64,000 nt of DNA from Coriobacteriia bacterium (GCA_030530215.1 JAUMVJ010000006.1:1-64000), one strand, 5' to 3'. Counted from the first letter of the stretch, positions 43,386 to 51,773 are shown. Made by a program: numbers and translations. Notes: generated from the sequence alone by a model not told the origin.

Positions 43386-44453
43386 ATGTCGCGCAACAAC
43401 AAAAACGCAAGCATCCCCGAGCGCCTTATAGGCGGGGCCGTATGCGCGCTCACCTCGCTGTGCCTTGCCTGGGCGCTCTTCGGTGCGGGCCTTTTGGTTT
43501 GCTCCACCGAAGAAGCAACCAAAGCTGTAGGCAACAGTTTTTCCAACTGGAGCAACAGCACGCTTCCCGCCGAAGACATGGCTGCTATCGCCGAAGAAGT
43601 GCGTTTGTACTCGATGGGGCAAGCGTCGCAAGACGAGCTTTCCAGCACCGCCCTAGAACACGTGGCAAAGAACTATCCCGAAGTGGCAACCGTAATCGAA
43701 ACAGGCAACCTTCTTACCGACAGTGCCCGCGTGCTCGAAGCGGTCAACGCGCAAACGAGCGCAAGCATGATCGAGGAGGCGCTGGGCACGTCGTCGAGCA
43801 CCGATTCCACCAATGAATCCGTGGATGCCGACAATTCGAGCGACGCCGACGCTGCGCAGGAAGACACGGGGGCCGCGCAAGTCGACGCGGATACTACGCA
43901 GGGCGACGCCGATTCCGCGTCCGCAAGCACGACTAACAGCTCAAGCGCAAGCGGGCCGGTTGCACAGGTAGTCGAGGCTCTGGGGCTCCCTTCAAGCTAC
44001 GCCAGCGAAGGGCGCATCAGCGTGAGCCAAGTGAAAACCTGGTTCTCGCTCACCGACGACGAGCTAAGCCACCTCTCCGATTGCATTCCCGTCTTCGTGA
44101 CGGCGCAGGGCTCGGTGATCTTCTGCGCTATCGTGGCCTTGGCGGGCCTTATCTGGATCGGTGCTTTTCGCGGCAAGCGCTTGTTTGGATTAAGCCTTAT
44201 CGTGGGCGGAGCCGTACCCGTCGCGCTTTTGCTGTGCGTCGTTGTTTGGGCGCTTGCCAACTTCGAGGGCCTATTTGCCGCCATGCACTCGCTCTTCTTC
44301 AACGCGGGAACCTGGACCTTCGATTACGATTCCCTACTCATCAAGCTTTTCCCCGAGGCCTTCTGGGCAGCGATGGCTGCGCTCTGGGCGGCAGTAAGCC
44401 TGGTTCTTTGCGCTGCATCCATCGCACTGGGCAGGTTTATTCGCAAGCACTAA
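43386..44453 (+). CDS. DUF1461 (TIGR01906-type) integral membrane protein
   Basis: 355 aa. One N-terminal TM helix (15-38) is followed by an extracytoplasmic region with a conserved-looking HLSD motif (SLTDDELSHLSD). Four TM helices follow, and the signature LFFNAGTWTFDYDSLLIKLFPEAFW lies between the third and fourth. Inserted in the outside region is a 70-residue low-complexity Asp/Ser/Thr/Ala tract (about 130-200). The family has no known function. It is probably cotranscribed with the ATP-grasp gene 15 bp upstream. Confidence 0.72.
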   Translation: MSRNNKNASIPERLIGGAVCALTSLCLAWALFGAGLLVCSTEEATKAVGNSFSNWSNSTLPAEDMAAIAEEVRLYSMGQASQDELSSTALEHVAKNYPEVATVIETGNLLTDSARVLEAVNAQTSASMIEEALGTSSSTDSTNESVDADNSSDADAAQEDTGAAQVDADTTQGDADSASASTTNSSSASGPVAQVVEALGLPSSYASEGRISVSQVKTWFSLTDDELSHLSDCIPVFVTAQGSVIFCAIVALAGLIWIGAFRGKRLFGLSLIVGGAVPVALLLCVVVWALANFEGLFAAMHSLFFNAGTWTFDYDSLLIKLFPEAFWAAMAALWAAVSLVLCAASIALGRFIRKH

Positions 44454-44568
44454 GCTGCGCTGCTTGCGGCAATTTGGACGCAAAACGCAATAGAAACGTG
44501 CTCGCCAAAAATAGAGCAAGCGTTCGGGCCGCAACCCCCGCCAGCCCGGGTCCAAGCCCAACCAGCAA

Positions 44569-44592
44569 TAAAAAAGGCACCCGTAGGTGCCC
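44569..44592 (-). terminator. yqeY terminator
   Basis: On the minus strand, GGCACC and GGTGCC form a stem with a 4-nt loop, followed by seven T, about 45 bp after the yqeY stop. It also faces the convergent DUF1461 gene. Confidence 0.8.
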
Positions 44593-44636
44593 AAAAACCA
44601 AAACTCGCGAAACGCCGGAAGCGCCGCTCGCAAAAC

Positions 44637-45080
44637 TTAGGCCAGCTTGCCGCCCAGTTCCTTGGCAGCTGCAGCCTTGTCGAAGTTGCCGCCGGTGCGC
44701 TTGGTAAGCTCGCCCATCACGCGACCCATCTCCTTCTTGGTGGATGCGCCCGTCTCGGCCAGAACAGCATCGATAAGCGAAGAAAGCTCGGCACCGGAAA
44801 CCTGCTTGGGCAGGTACTCTTCAAGCACTGCCACTTGGCGGGTAAGGCGCTCGGTGCGCTCTTGGTCGTTGCCGGCCTTGATGGAGCCGTCGAGCGTTTC
44901 CTTGGTTTGCTTGATGGTGCGCTTGAGCATGTCGTCAACATCTTTGTCGGCAACCTCGCGACGCTCGTTGACCTCGATGTTCTTCAGTTCGCCATGGACC
45001 TGACGAAGAATAGCCAGACGGTCCTTGTCCTTTGCGCGCATTGCATCCTTGATGACATCTTTAAGTTCGGTGTAGTTCAT
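44637..45080 (-). CDS. YqeY / GatB-YqeY domain protein
   Basis: 147 aa, the usual YqeY length. The helical N-terminus begins DVIKDAMRAKDKDRLAILRQVHGELKNIEV. The C-terminal part, VLEEYLPKQVSGAELSSLIDAVLAETGASTKKEMGRVMGELTKRTGGNFDKAAAAKELGGKLA, matches the tRNA-contacting tail of the GatB amidotransferase subunit. YqeY proteins are thought to bind tRNA or help tRNA-dependent amidation. An AGGA lies just before the ATG at 45080. It is transcribed singly and ends at its own terminator. Confidence 0.9.
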   Translation of the reverse strand: MNYTELKDVIKDAMRAKDKDRLAILRQVHGELKNIEVNERREVADKDVDDMLKRTIKQTKETLDGSIKAGNDQERTERLTRQVAVLEEYLPKQVSGAELSSLIDAVLAETGASTKKEMGRVMGELTKRTGGNFDKAAAAKELGGKLA

Positions 45081-45350
45081 GTGTCCTCGCTTCCTTGCTT
45101 GCTCGATCGTGTCTGTTTCAAATCCACCCAATCATACGCTTAGCTCTCCGTCGAACAAAACCAACGCCGCGCAAAGAGCACGAAGAGCTCATGCAGCAGC
45201 GCATGCGCGAACAACGCAAAAACCTAAGGCGCCGCGTGCTGCTAGAAAAAGCGAAGTCGAGGGATATACTGGATGGACGCATTAGAGCATCTGTAAATAA
45301 TTACGCATAAAACCACGCATTTGAGTGCGTTGGAAAGAAGGTTAGGCTGC

Positions 45351-46709
45351 ATGAGCATAGGTGAGCGCTGGTTCAAGTTTTTCGACAAACCCGTACCGAA
45401 CCTCCTCCTGCGTCTGATCGTGATGTTCTTCGGGCTTTCATGTGTGGCTTTTGGTGTGGCGCAATCGCGCGCAACGGGCCTGGGCGTGAGCACCATCAGC
45501 GCCATACCCGGTGTTTTGAGCTTCGCCACGCCCATCACCATCGGCGTATTCACCTTCATCATGAACATGATTTTCATCGTGGCGCAGATCGTGCTTTTAA
45601 AGCGCGATTACAAGCCCCTGCAGCTGCTTTGCATCCCCTTCGTGATGATCTTTGCCGGGCTTATCGACTTCTTCGTGCCCATCTGCCAGATGCTTCCCAT
45701 GCCCGTCTACCCCGTGAAAATACTTGTCATCCTTTGCTGCTGCTGCATCACCGCGCTGGGCGTTTGGTTGCAGGTGAAGGCCGCACTTGTGATGCTCCCC
45801 GGCGATGGCGTGGTTCAGGCCATCAGTGCCGTAACGGGGGTCGACTTCGGCAAATGCAAGCTTGCCTTCGACATGTCCAACCTCATCATCGGCGCAGTGC
45901 TCTCGCTCGTGTTGATGGCAGGCCTCTACGGTGTGCGCGAAGGCACCCTGCTTTTAGCCCTTTTGGTGGGACCCATCATCAAGCAGCTCGGCAGGCTCTT
46001 CCCCAACATGGAGCGCTTCATGCCCACAAAGGGCCACGTTACCCTTACCGCTGCAAGCAAGGAAGAAGAACCCGAGGTCAGCTTTGAAAAGGAAGCGCTA
46101 CCTTTGGTTATTACCATCGGACGCGAATACGGATCGGGCGGACGCGAGCTTGCCCGAGCCATCGGCGACAGGCTTGAGATCCCGGTTTACGACCACAGCC
46201 TCATAGACATGACCGCGCGCGAGTCGGGGCTTACCCCCGCCTATGTGCGCGAGCATGAACAGGAGCTACGCCATGGCATCCTGTACAACCTCTACGCACA
46301 GCAATATGCCTATATCGGCAAAACGGCGGCCGTTGACGACGAGTTGTTCCTTGCGCAAGCGCGCACCATCACCAACCTGGCCACGCACTCAAGCTGCGTG
46401 ATCGTTGGCCGCAACGCCAACGCTATTCTGGCCGAGCGCGAGCATGTGTTCAGCGTGTTCGTGAAAGCTCCTATAAAGCAACGTATCGAGCGCGTGTGCA
46501 AGCGCGACGGCCTAGGCAGCCACGAAGCCCTGACGAAAATAAAGCAGGTTGACGCGGAGCGCCGCGAGCATGCGCGCACCTTCCTTAACAGCGAGTGGGG
46601 CAAAACGGGTTACGATCTTATCGTCGATAGTTCCAAGGAGAGCATCCCGGTGCTAGCAGACAACATCGTCAAAGCCGCTCGCAACAAGTTCGCGGCCGAA
46701 GCAAACTAG
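45351..46709 (+). CDS. Fusion of YczE-type membrane domain and cytidylate-kinase-like domain
   Basis: 452 aa. Residues 1-225 hold about five TM helices of the YczE/DUF6198 kind (FGVAQSRATGLGVSTISAIPGVLS; VMLPGDGVVQAIS; GVREGTLLLALLVGP). A 25-residue acidic linker leads to a soluble kinase-like domain from residue 252, LVITIGREYGSGGRELARAIGDRL, with VIVGRNANAIL and VKAPIKQRIERV, as in the cytidylate-kinase-like family. The substrate may not be CMP. In many Firmicutes the two parts are separate neighbouring genes, so the fusion suggests that they work together at the membrane. An SD AGAAGG is placed 8-9 nt before the ATG at 45351. Confidence 0.82.
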   Translation: MSIGERWFKFFDKPVPNLLLRLIVMFFGLSCVAFGVAQSRATGLGVSTISAIPGVLSFATPITIGVFTFIMNMIFIVAQIVLLKRDYKPLQLLCIPFVMIFAGLIDFFVPICQMLPMPVYPVKILVILCCCCITALGVWLQVKAALVMLPGDGVVQAISAVTGVDFGKCKLAFDMSNLIIGAVLSLVLMAGLYGVREGTLLLALLVGPIIKQLGRLFPNMERFMPTKGHVTLTAASKEEEPEVSFEKEALPLVITIGREYGSGGRELARAIGDRLEIPVYDHSLIDMTARESGLTPAYVREHEQELRHGILYNLYAQQYAYIGKTAAVDDELFLAQARTITNLATHSSCVIVGRNANAILAEREHVFSVFVKAPIKQRIERVCKRDGLGSHEALTKIKQVDAERREHARTFLNSEWGKTGYDLIVDSSKESIPVLADNIVKAARNKFAAEAN

Positions 46710-46785
46710 ATACGACACAAAAGATGGTGCAAAGGCGTGCCTGCGGACGTAAAATGGCCTGCGCTCAACCAACAAACTAAGATTT

Positions 46786-46822
46786 CCACGCACGCGTGGA
46801 GCCTTTGCCGCCCTAGGGCGGC
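46786..46822 (+). terminator. Two hairpins after the membrane-kinase fusion gene
   Basis: CCACGC-AC-GCGTGG (46786-46799) and the perfect palindrome GCCGCCCTAGGGCGGC (46807-46822) follow within 115 bp of the stop. The second is followed by TTGCTTA. They probably end or attenuate the upstream transcript, though the T tract is poor. Confidence 0.35.
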
Positions 46823-46905
46823 TTGCTTACGCCCAAGCCTGAAAAGCCCAAGGCACAAGCCAAGTAGGCCTGCGCGACGCAAGCCAGTTCGTATATTATT
46901 AAGCG

Positions 46906-46925
46906 CGTACGTCTAGATCCGTACG
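46906..46925 (+). promoter_or_regulatory. Inverted repeat in the gltX leader
   Basis: Two copies of CGTACG (46906-46911 and 46920-46925) are separated by 8 nt, just upstream of the ribosome site. They can pair with each other. An AT-rich TATATTATT lies 10 bp before and could be the -10. An operator or a leader hairpin is possible. Confidence 0.35.
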
Positions 46926-46945
46926 ACCTGAAAGGAACATCACAG

Positions 46946-48442
46946 ATGACCGACCAGCAAAAGCCCGTCCGCGTACGCTTTGCCCCCTCGCCCACCGGCG
47001 AGCTGCACATCGGCGGCGCACGCACCGCAATCTTCAACTGGGCTTTCGCCCGCGCAACGGGCGGCACCTTCATCCTGCGCATCGAGGACACCGACCCCGA
47101 GCGCTCCACCGAGGAGAACAAGCAGGTTATCCTGCGCGGCATGCGCGGGCTTGGCCTTGCCTGGGACGAAGGCCCCGAAGTCGGCGGTGATTTTGGCCCC
47201 TACCTGCAAACACAGCGCTTCAACACCTACACTGCCGCACTTGAGCGCCTGAAGGAAAAGGGTGCGGTGTACCCCTGCTTCTGCACCAAAGAAGAGCTTG
47301 ACGCCAAGCGCGCCGCTGCCGAAAAGAGCGAGGGCGGCTACTCCGGCTACGACCGCAGCTGCCGCGGCATCAGCGCTGAGGAAGCCCAGCGCCGCATCGA
47401 TGCCGGCGAGCCCCACGTGTGGCGCCTGCGCGTACCCGAGAACCACGGTCCCATCGAGTTCGACGACGCGGTGTACGGGCACATGTCCTTCCCCGCCGAC
47501 GTTATGGACGACATGATCTTGGTACGCACCGATGGCAGTCCCACTTACAACTTCGCGGTTGTATGCGACGACACGAATATGGGCATTACCCATGTCATCC
47601 GCGGCGACGACCATCTTTCCAATACCCCGCGCCAGATTCTTATCTACGAGGCGCTGGGCAAAGAGATTCCGACCTTCGCGCATCTTTCGATGATCTTGGG
47701 ATCCGACGGGCGCAAGCTCTCCAAGCGCCGCAACGCCACGAGCGTAGAGCAGTACCTTAAGATGGGCTACCTGCCCGATGCGCTGGTCAACTTCCTCGCC
47801 CTTCTGGGCTGGAGCCTCGACGGCGACACCACCATCATCCCCCGCGACGTGCTGTGCGAAAACTTCAGTCTCGAGCGCATTACCAAGAAGGACGCCATCT
47901 TGGACGAGGTTAAGCTCGACTGGATGAACGGCGAGTACATCAAGAACATGGGCGCCGAGGCCTGGGTGGACGCCGTTGCCCCCTTCCTCGTTGAGGCGGG
48001 CCTTACCACGCAAGACGAAATCGACGCCAAGCATGCATGGTACGAGAAGCTCTACCCCCTGGTGGCCGAGCGCATGAAGCGCCTTACCGAGGCACCCGAG
48101 AAGCTCGCCTTCGTATTTGCCGGCACCGAAATCGAATATGACGAGAAGTCGGTTCAGAAAAACCTGCTGAAGGAAGGCTGCCGCGCCGACGAGGTGCTGC
48201 GCGAGGTGCGCGCAATCCTTGCCGATGAGAGCATCGCCTGGGAATGCGACCCCCTGCAAGACACCGTGGCTGAGCTGGCCGAGAAGCTCGACCTCAAGAA
48301 GAAACTCATCTTCCAGCCCATCCGCGTGGCCGTCACCGGCTCGCAGGTTTCGCCCCCGCTCTTCGAGGCCATCGAGCTCATGGAGCGCGATGTCGTCGTC
48401 GCGCGCATGGACGCCTGCATCCAGAAGTTCTTCGAGAACTAG
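46946..48442 (+). CDS. gltX: Glutamyl-tRNA synthetase
   Basis: 498 aa, class I synthetase. FAPSPTGELHIGGARTAIFNW carries the HIGH motif (HIGG, about 21-24) and KLSKRRNATSV the KMSKS motif (about 257). The segment CFCTKEELDAKRAAAEKSEGGYSGYDRSCR resembles the zinc-binding insertion. The C-terminal helical anticodon-binding domain (KKLIFQPIRVAVTGSQVSPPLFEAIELMERDVVVARMDACI) is complete. In organisms with tRNA-dependent amidation the enzyme also charges tRNA-Gln; YqeY nearby fits that, but GatCAB is not in the window. An SD AAAGGAA is placed well. It is followed after 3 bp by the Fe-S protein gene. Confidence 0.95.
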   Translation: MTDQQKPVRVRFAPSPTGELHIGGARTAIFNWAFARATGGTFILRIEDTDPERSTEENKQVILRGMRGLGLAWDEGPEVGGDFGPYLQTQRFNTYTAALERLKEKGAVYPCFCTKEELDAKRAAAEKSEGGYSGYDRSCRGISAEEAQRRIDAGEPHVWRLRVPENHGPIEFDDAVYGHMSFPADVMDDMILVRTDGSPTYNFAVVCDDTNMGITHVIRGDDHLSNTPRQILIYEALGKEIPTFAHLSMILGSDGRKLSKRRNATSVEQYLKMGYLPDALVNFLALLGWSLDGDTTIIPRDVLCENFSLERITKKDAILDEVKLDWMNGEYIKNMGAEAWVDAVAPFLVEAGLTTQDEIDAKHAWYEKLYPLVAERMKRLTEAPEKLAFVFAGTEIEYDEKSVQKNLLKEGCRADEVLREVRAILADESIAWECDPLQDTVAELAEKLDLKKKLIFQPIRVAVTGSQVSPPLFEAIELMERDVVVARMDACIQKFFEN

Positions 48443-48445
48443 GGC

Positions 48446-49939
48446 ATGACGGCCGAGCAGCAACATACCTCTACCACTTCAAGCCCCGTGAGTGCAAATG
48501 CCGCGGGGCTTGGCCCACTTGCAGTCCAGTATGAGGGCATAAGCGGGGTCGATGGCTCCCAGCTGAACAGCTCCCCTATGGAGGATGCGGTGTACACACA
48601 CGACCACGAGCCTGACGCTTGCGGGCTTCCCGACGATTACGAAGAAGACGTGCTGGTAGACCCAAGCTACGACAAGGACGACTATATCGACCTGGAGGCC
48701 AGCCCTGATGAAGGGCCCGATTTCATCGCCCCGGAGGACGAACCCGTGCTGCCCGACGACGATGACCCCCTTGCAGCCTGGGATGACATCCTTCACTACG
48801 ATGCCTCAGGCGCAGAACCCGATCAGCTGGACTACCTTGAGGCCCTGGCTGCGCGCCTGGGCGCTGAAGGCGACGAAGCCGAGCTCGAGCCGCTGTATCG
48901 CGAGGATATCCAACAGGTCCGCGGCTTGTGCACCAAACCCTATACCCACAACTGCGAGCGCTGCGCTCAAGCCTGCCCACAGGGTGCCATCAGCTTCAAC
49001 GAGGAAGAGTTGCCCGTCATCGCCGATGAGCTCTGCACCAACTGCGGCGTCTGCGCTGGTATCTGCGACGGCTTCTCGAGTGTGCGCATCACGCTCGAAG
49101 ATCTAGTGCATAACGCGCTCGACATCGCCGATACGGGCCTGGCCATCACCTTCGCCTGCAATGACATGGTCCCCTTGGGGCAAGACCCAGCCGACAACAT
49201 CGTCTTGGTGCCCTGCCTGGCCTATGTGCCGCCCGAGGCCTACACCTTCCTCTTCGCCCATGGTACGCAGGTCAACGTCTGCTGCGATTTCGAGCTGTGC
49301 GCGCAGTGCCAGGTGGCAGGGCATCTTGCGCCCGAGCTTTTCGGACATGCCATCGATACAGCCCAGGCGTGGACCAAAAAAGAAATCGGCTTCACCGATT
49401 CCGTACCCACGCAGCAATCCATCATCGCCTCGCTTATGGCCGACGCCCAAGCCGATAGCGACCGCCGCAACATGTTCGCCGGCATCGGCCAAACTGTGGC
49501 CGAAGCAGCAACGGGCGAGCATCGCCTGCGCACAAACTCCTCGGTCAACGACTTCCAAGAGCGCATGGAGCGCCTGCGTGCCGCGGGTCACATCAAACAG
49601 CACGAGGGCCAAACGCTTGAAGAAATAACCGCCGACCACCGCATTCCCAAGTATTGGCCACGGCGCAAGCTCATCCTTGAAGCTGCCCAGGAAAACGAGG
49701 AAATCGGCCAACGCGTGGCGCTCTGGGTTTCCGTCACCTCCGATTCCTGCACCAATAGCCATGCCTGCGTGGATGCCTGCCCAACAGGCGCGCGCCAAAT
49801 CGAGGACGGCGCCTTGGCCTACAACAAGAGCTACTGCATTGCCTGCGGGGCATGCGCCGGCGTTTGCGTGAACGAAGCATGTGATTTCGCTGAAATAAAC
49901 GCAAGCCAGCTGCTTGAAAGCGCAGACGGGCTATTCTAG
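48446..49939 (+). CDS. Multi-[4Fe-4S] protein with acidic N-terminus and HdrA/MvhD-like core
   Basis: 497 aa. Residues 1-155 are very acidic and probably disordered. A two-cluster ferredoxin unit follows (CTKPYTHNCERCAQACPQGA and CTNCGVCAGIC, about 160-205). The middle domain has FACNDMV, VPCLAYVPPEAYTFLFAHG and CCDFELCAQC, loosely like MvhD/FlpD electron-transfer domains. A second ferredoxin unit closes the protein (CTNSHACVDACPTGA and CIACGACAGVC, about 433-475). There is no signal peptide, so it acts in the cytoplasm, probably passing electrons between unknown partners. It starts 3 bp after gltX. A related protein is encoded at 62490-63707. Confidence 0.8.
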   Translation: MTAEQQHTSTTSSPVSANAAGLGPLAVQYEGISGVDGSQLNSSPMEDAVYTHDHEPDACGLPDDYEEDVLVDPSYDKDDYIDLEASPDEGPDFIAPEDEPVLPDDDDPLAAWDDILHYDASGAEPDQLDYLEALAARLGAEGDEAELEPLYREDIQQVRGLCTKPYTHNCERCAQACPQGAISFNEEELPVIADELCTNCGVCAGICDGFSSVRITLEDLVHNALDIADTGLAITFACNDMVPLGQDPADNIVLVPCLAYVPPEAYTFLFAHGTQVNVCCDFELCAQCQVAGHLAPELFGHAIDTAQAWTKKEIGFTDSVPTQQSIIASLMADAQADSDRRNMFAGIGQTVAEAATGEHRLRTNSSVNDFQERMERLRAAGHIKQHEGQTLEEITADHRIPKYWPRRKLILEAAQENEEIGQRVALWVSVTSDSCTNSHACVDACPTGARQIEDGALAYNKSYCIACGACAGVCVNEACDFAEINASQLLESADGLF

Positions 49940-49974
49940 GGAAAATCAAACCAGACCCCCTCGAGGAGTGCCCG

Positions 49975-50838
49975 ATGCCCAGCCCATTTCAGCCCTATCA
50001 ATACACTGCCATCCCCAACCCTGAAAAGCAGCCCAAGGGCTCCAAAGGCATCTTGGCAGCAATCATCGTTCTTGTTGTCGTTGCCTGCTTAGGGCTGTTC
50101 GCGACAGGCATCGCAGGCTGCGCGACCATCGCCGCCGTGCTCGACTCCGACAGCTCAACCGGCACAAACGCAATAAGCTCGGCAAGCTCCGACGACGAGG
50201 AAAGCGAAGGCGCCGGCAACGCCAACCTACGCACGGTCCTTGGCGAGGGAAGCTCCATCGACAATTTCACCAAATCTGAACTCAAGGAGCTTCAGGAAAA
50301 GTACTTCGCCAACGCCAAGGCCACGGGCAACAACACGCCCCAGGGAATCTACTTCGTCGGCTCCAAGGGCGGTATCGATGCAGGCACCTACTGGATGGGC
50401 GGCTCCGACACCCAGCTCAGCTATTACTTCGTGCTCACCAAGAGCGGCAACACCTACAAATGCAAGCTCAACAACAACTATTACGGGCATAATCTCATCA
50501 CCGTTGAAGACTCCGAGGTCTTGATCGTCATCAACGGCACCGAGGGCTTCTGCGACATCTCCAAGATGACCGACAAATTCTCCGACCCCTACACCAACGG
50601 CGTCTTCCGCGTGGGCACCGACATCCCCGCCGGCACCTATCGTCTTAAGGCGGGTAAAGATTCCTCGACCTATTACGCCTACTATGTGATGAAGGACCTT
50701 TCCTACGGGGGCGACTACATCACCGAGCAAAAGCAGACAAGCGACGCGGGTACATTCGCCACCTACACGGTGACCCTGCACGAAGGCGAATACCTGGAAC
50801 TTTTCAACGCCACGGCAACCAAGGGCAGCCAGGCCTAG
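49975..50838 (+). CDS. Membrane-anchored protein with two 'PAGTY' domains
   Basis: 287 aa. The cytoplasmic N-terminus of about 23 residues contains Pro and Tyr (MPSPFQPYQYTAIP). A single TM helix (about 25-50) follows, then a Ser/Asp/Glu linker and an outside part with two similar beta-rich domains: GIYFVGSKGGIDAGTYWMGG (about 123-142) and GVFRVGTDIPAGTYRLKAG (about 206-224). Each is followed by a Tyr-rich strand and a V-x-L-x-[ED]-[GD] turn. Similar short domains with the D-I-P-A-G-T-Y motif occur in exported actinobacterial and firmicute proteins of unknown role. An SD GAGGAG lies before the ATG. Confidence 0.7.
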   Translation: MPSPFQPYQYTAIPNPEKQPKGSKGILAAIIVLVVVACLGLFATGIAGCATIAAVLDSDSSTGTNAISSASSDDEESEGAGNANLRTVLGEGSSIDNFTKSELKELQEKYFANAKATGNNTPQGIYFVGSKGGIDAGTYWMGGSDTQLSYYFVLTKSGNTYKCKLNNNYYGHNLITVEDSEVLIVINGTEGFCDISKMTDKFSDPYTNGVFRVGTDIPAGTYRLKAGKDSSTYYAYYVMKDLSYGGDYITEQKQTSDAGTFATYTVTLHEGEYLELFNATATKGSQA

Positions 50839-50956
50839 GGAGCGCAACCTCTGTAGCCTCTTTAAGTAAAACTGAAACTCGTTCAATTATTTAACAGTTT
50901 TGACATAAAGATTTTCAGTGCATTCATCCCCTAGGAGCATGAAAAATAGGAAAATA

Positions 50957-50998
50957 GATAATCGCTGATTATCAATCCACAAGAGGAAGCGATTATCG
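50957..50998. promoter_or_regulatory. Operator-like repeats before pxpB
   Basis: GATAATC-GCT-GATTATC (50957-50973) is a perfect 7-3-7 inverted repeat. A further GATTATC half-site lies at 50991-50997, immediately before the ATG and after the AGAGGAAG ribosome site. A TTGACA -35 is at 50898-50903, without an obvious -10 at 17 bp. A regulator bound here could block both transcription and translation. Confidence 0.55.
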
Positions 50999-50999
50999 T

Positions 51000-51773
51000 A
51001 TGACCGAGCTTGACATCTCGATCGTCGGTGACAGCGCGCTCAACATCGTGTTTGGTAGCACGCTAGATCCCGCGAACGGAAGCCGCACGTACGACCCTGA
51101 CGCGGCACGGCACGTCCGCTGCGCGCTCGAATTGCTCGAGCGGCAACCCATCCAGGGCACTATCGGCGCAACGCCCGCCTATTGTGCGCTCACCATCTAC
51201 TACGACCCGCTAACCATCGGCTACGACGAGCTGGTCTTGCAACTGAACGACCGCCTTGCCAACTTGGAAAGCTACATCGCCGCGCAAAACGCCGAGCATC
51301 CAAGCCGCACGGTGGTAAAGGTTCCCGTCTGCTACGGCGGCGAGTACGGCCGCGACCTTGAGGCCGTTGCCAAGAGCGCCGGCATGACCACCGACGAGGT
51401 TATCAAGCGCCATAGCGCCCCCATCTACGAAGTAGGCATGCACGGTTTCTATCCCGGCTTCACCTACCTCACCGGCCTCGACCACAAGCTCGACATCCCC
51501 CGCTCCTTCGAACCCCATGATTCCGTTCCCGCAGGATCCGTCGGCATCGGCGGCAAGCAGACGGGCATTTATTCTCTTACCAGCCCTGGCGACTGGCATG
51601 TGATCGGGCGCACCCCCTTGCAGCTGTTCGATATCGAGCGCAAGCCCGCCCTTCTTCTTCAGATTGGGCAAGGTGTGGAAATCGAGCCCATTTCGGCCGC
51701 AGAGTTCGAAAACATCTCACAGCTTATCGCCGAGGGCACCTACGAACTTCAAAGCTACGAACAGGAGGCCTAG
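51000..51773 (+). CDS. pxpB: 5-oxoprolinase subunit PxpB (KipI family)
   Basis: 257 aa. The N-terminal alpha/beta domain (GDSALNIVFG at the start, the usual KipI opening) leads to VKVPVCYGGEYGRDLEAVA and the cyclophilin-like half with HSAPIYEVGMHGFYPGFTYLTGLD and PAGSVGIGGKQTGIYSLTSPGDWHVIGRTPLQLFD, strongly conserved in the allophanate hydrolase subunit 1/KipI family. With PxpC and PxpA it hydrolyses 5-oxoproline to glutamate using ATP. The gene is first in a three-gene operon with pxpC immediately following. No pxpA (LamB/YcsF) gene is present here. Confidence 0.9.
   Translation: MTELDISIVGDSALNIVFGSTLDPANGSRTYDPDAARHVRCALELLERQPIQGTIGATPAYCALTIYYDPLTIGYDELVLQLNDRLANLESYIAAQNAEHPSRTVVKVPVCYGGEYGRDLEAVAKSAGMTTDEVIKRHSAPIYEVGMHGFYPGFTYLTGLDHKLDIPRSFEPHDSVPAGSVGIGGKQTGIYSLTSPGDWHVIGRTPLQLFDIERKPALLLQIGQGVEIEPISAAEFENISQLIAEGTYELQSYEQEA

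Noticed and set aside
45191-45310. Small open frame (about 39 codons, Arg/Lys-rich) before the membrane-kinase fusion gene
   Set aside because: The composition is helical and charged and could be a peptide, but the GAAGAG ribosome site is poor and there is no conserved pattern; not enough support.
46710-46945. T-box leader for gltX
   Set aside because: No T-box core sequence or antiterminator was found; only two GC-rich hairpins and a CGTACG inverted repeat are present.
46940-48466. 508-codon minus-strand frame opposite gltX
   Set aside because: gltX is certain on the plus strand. The reverse frame is an effect of codon bias.
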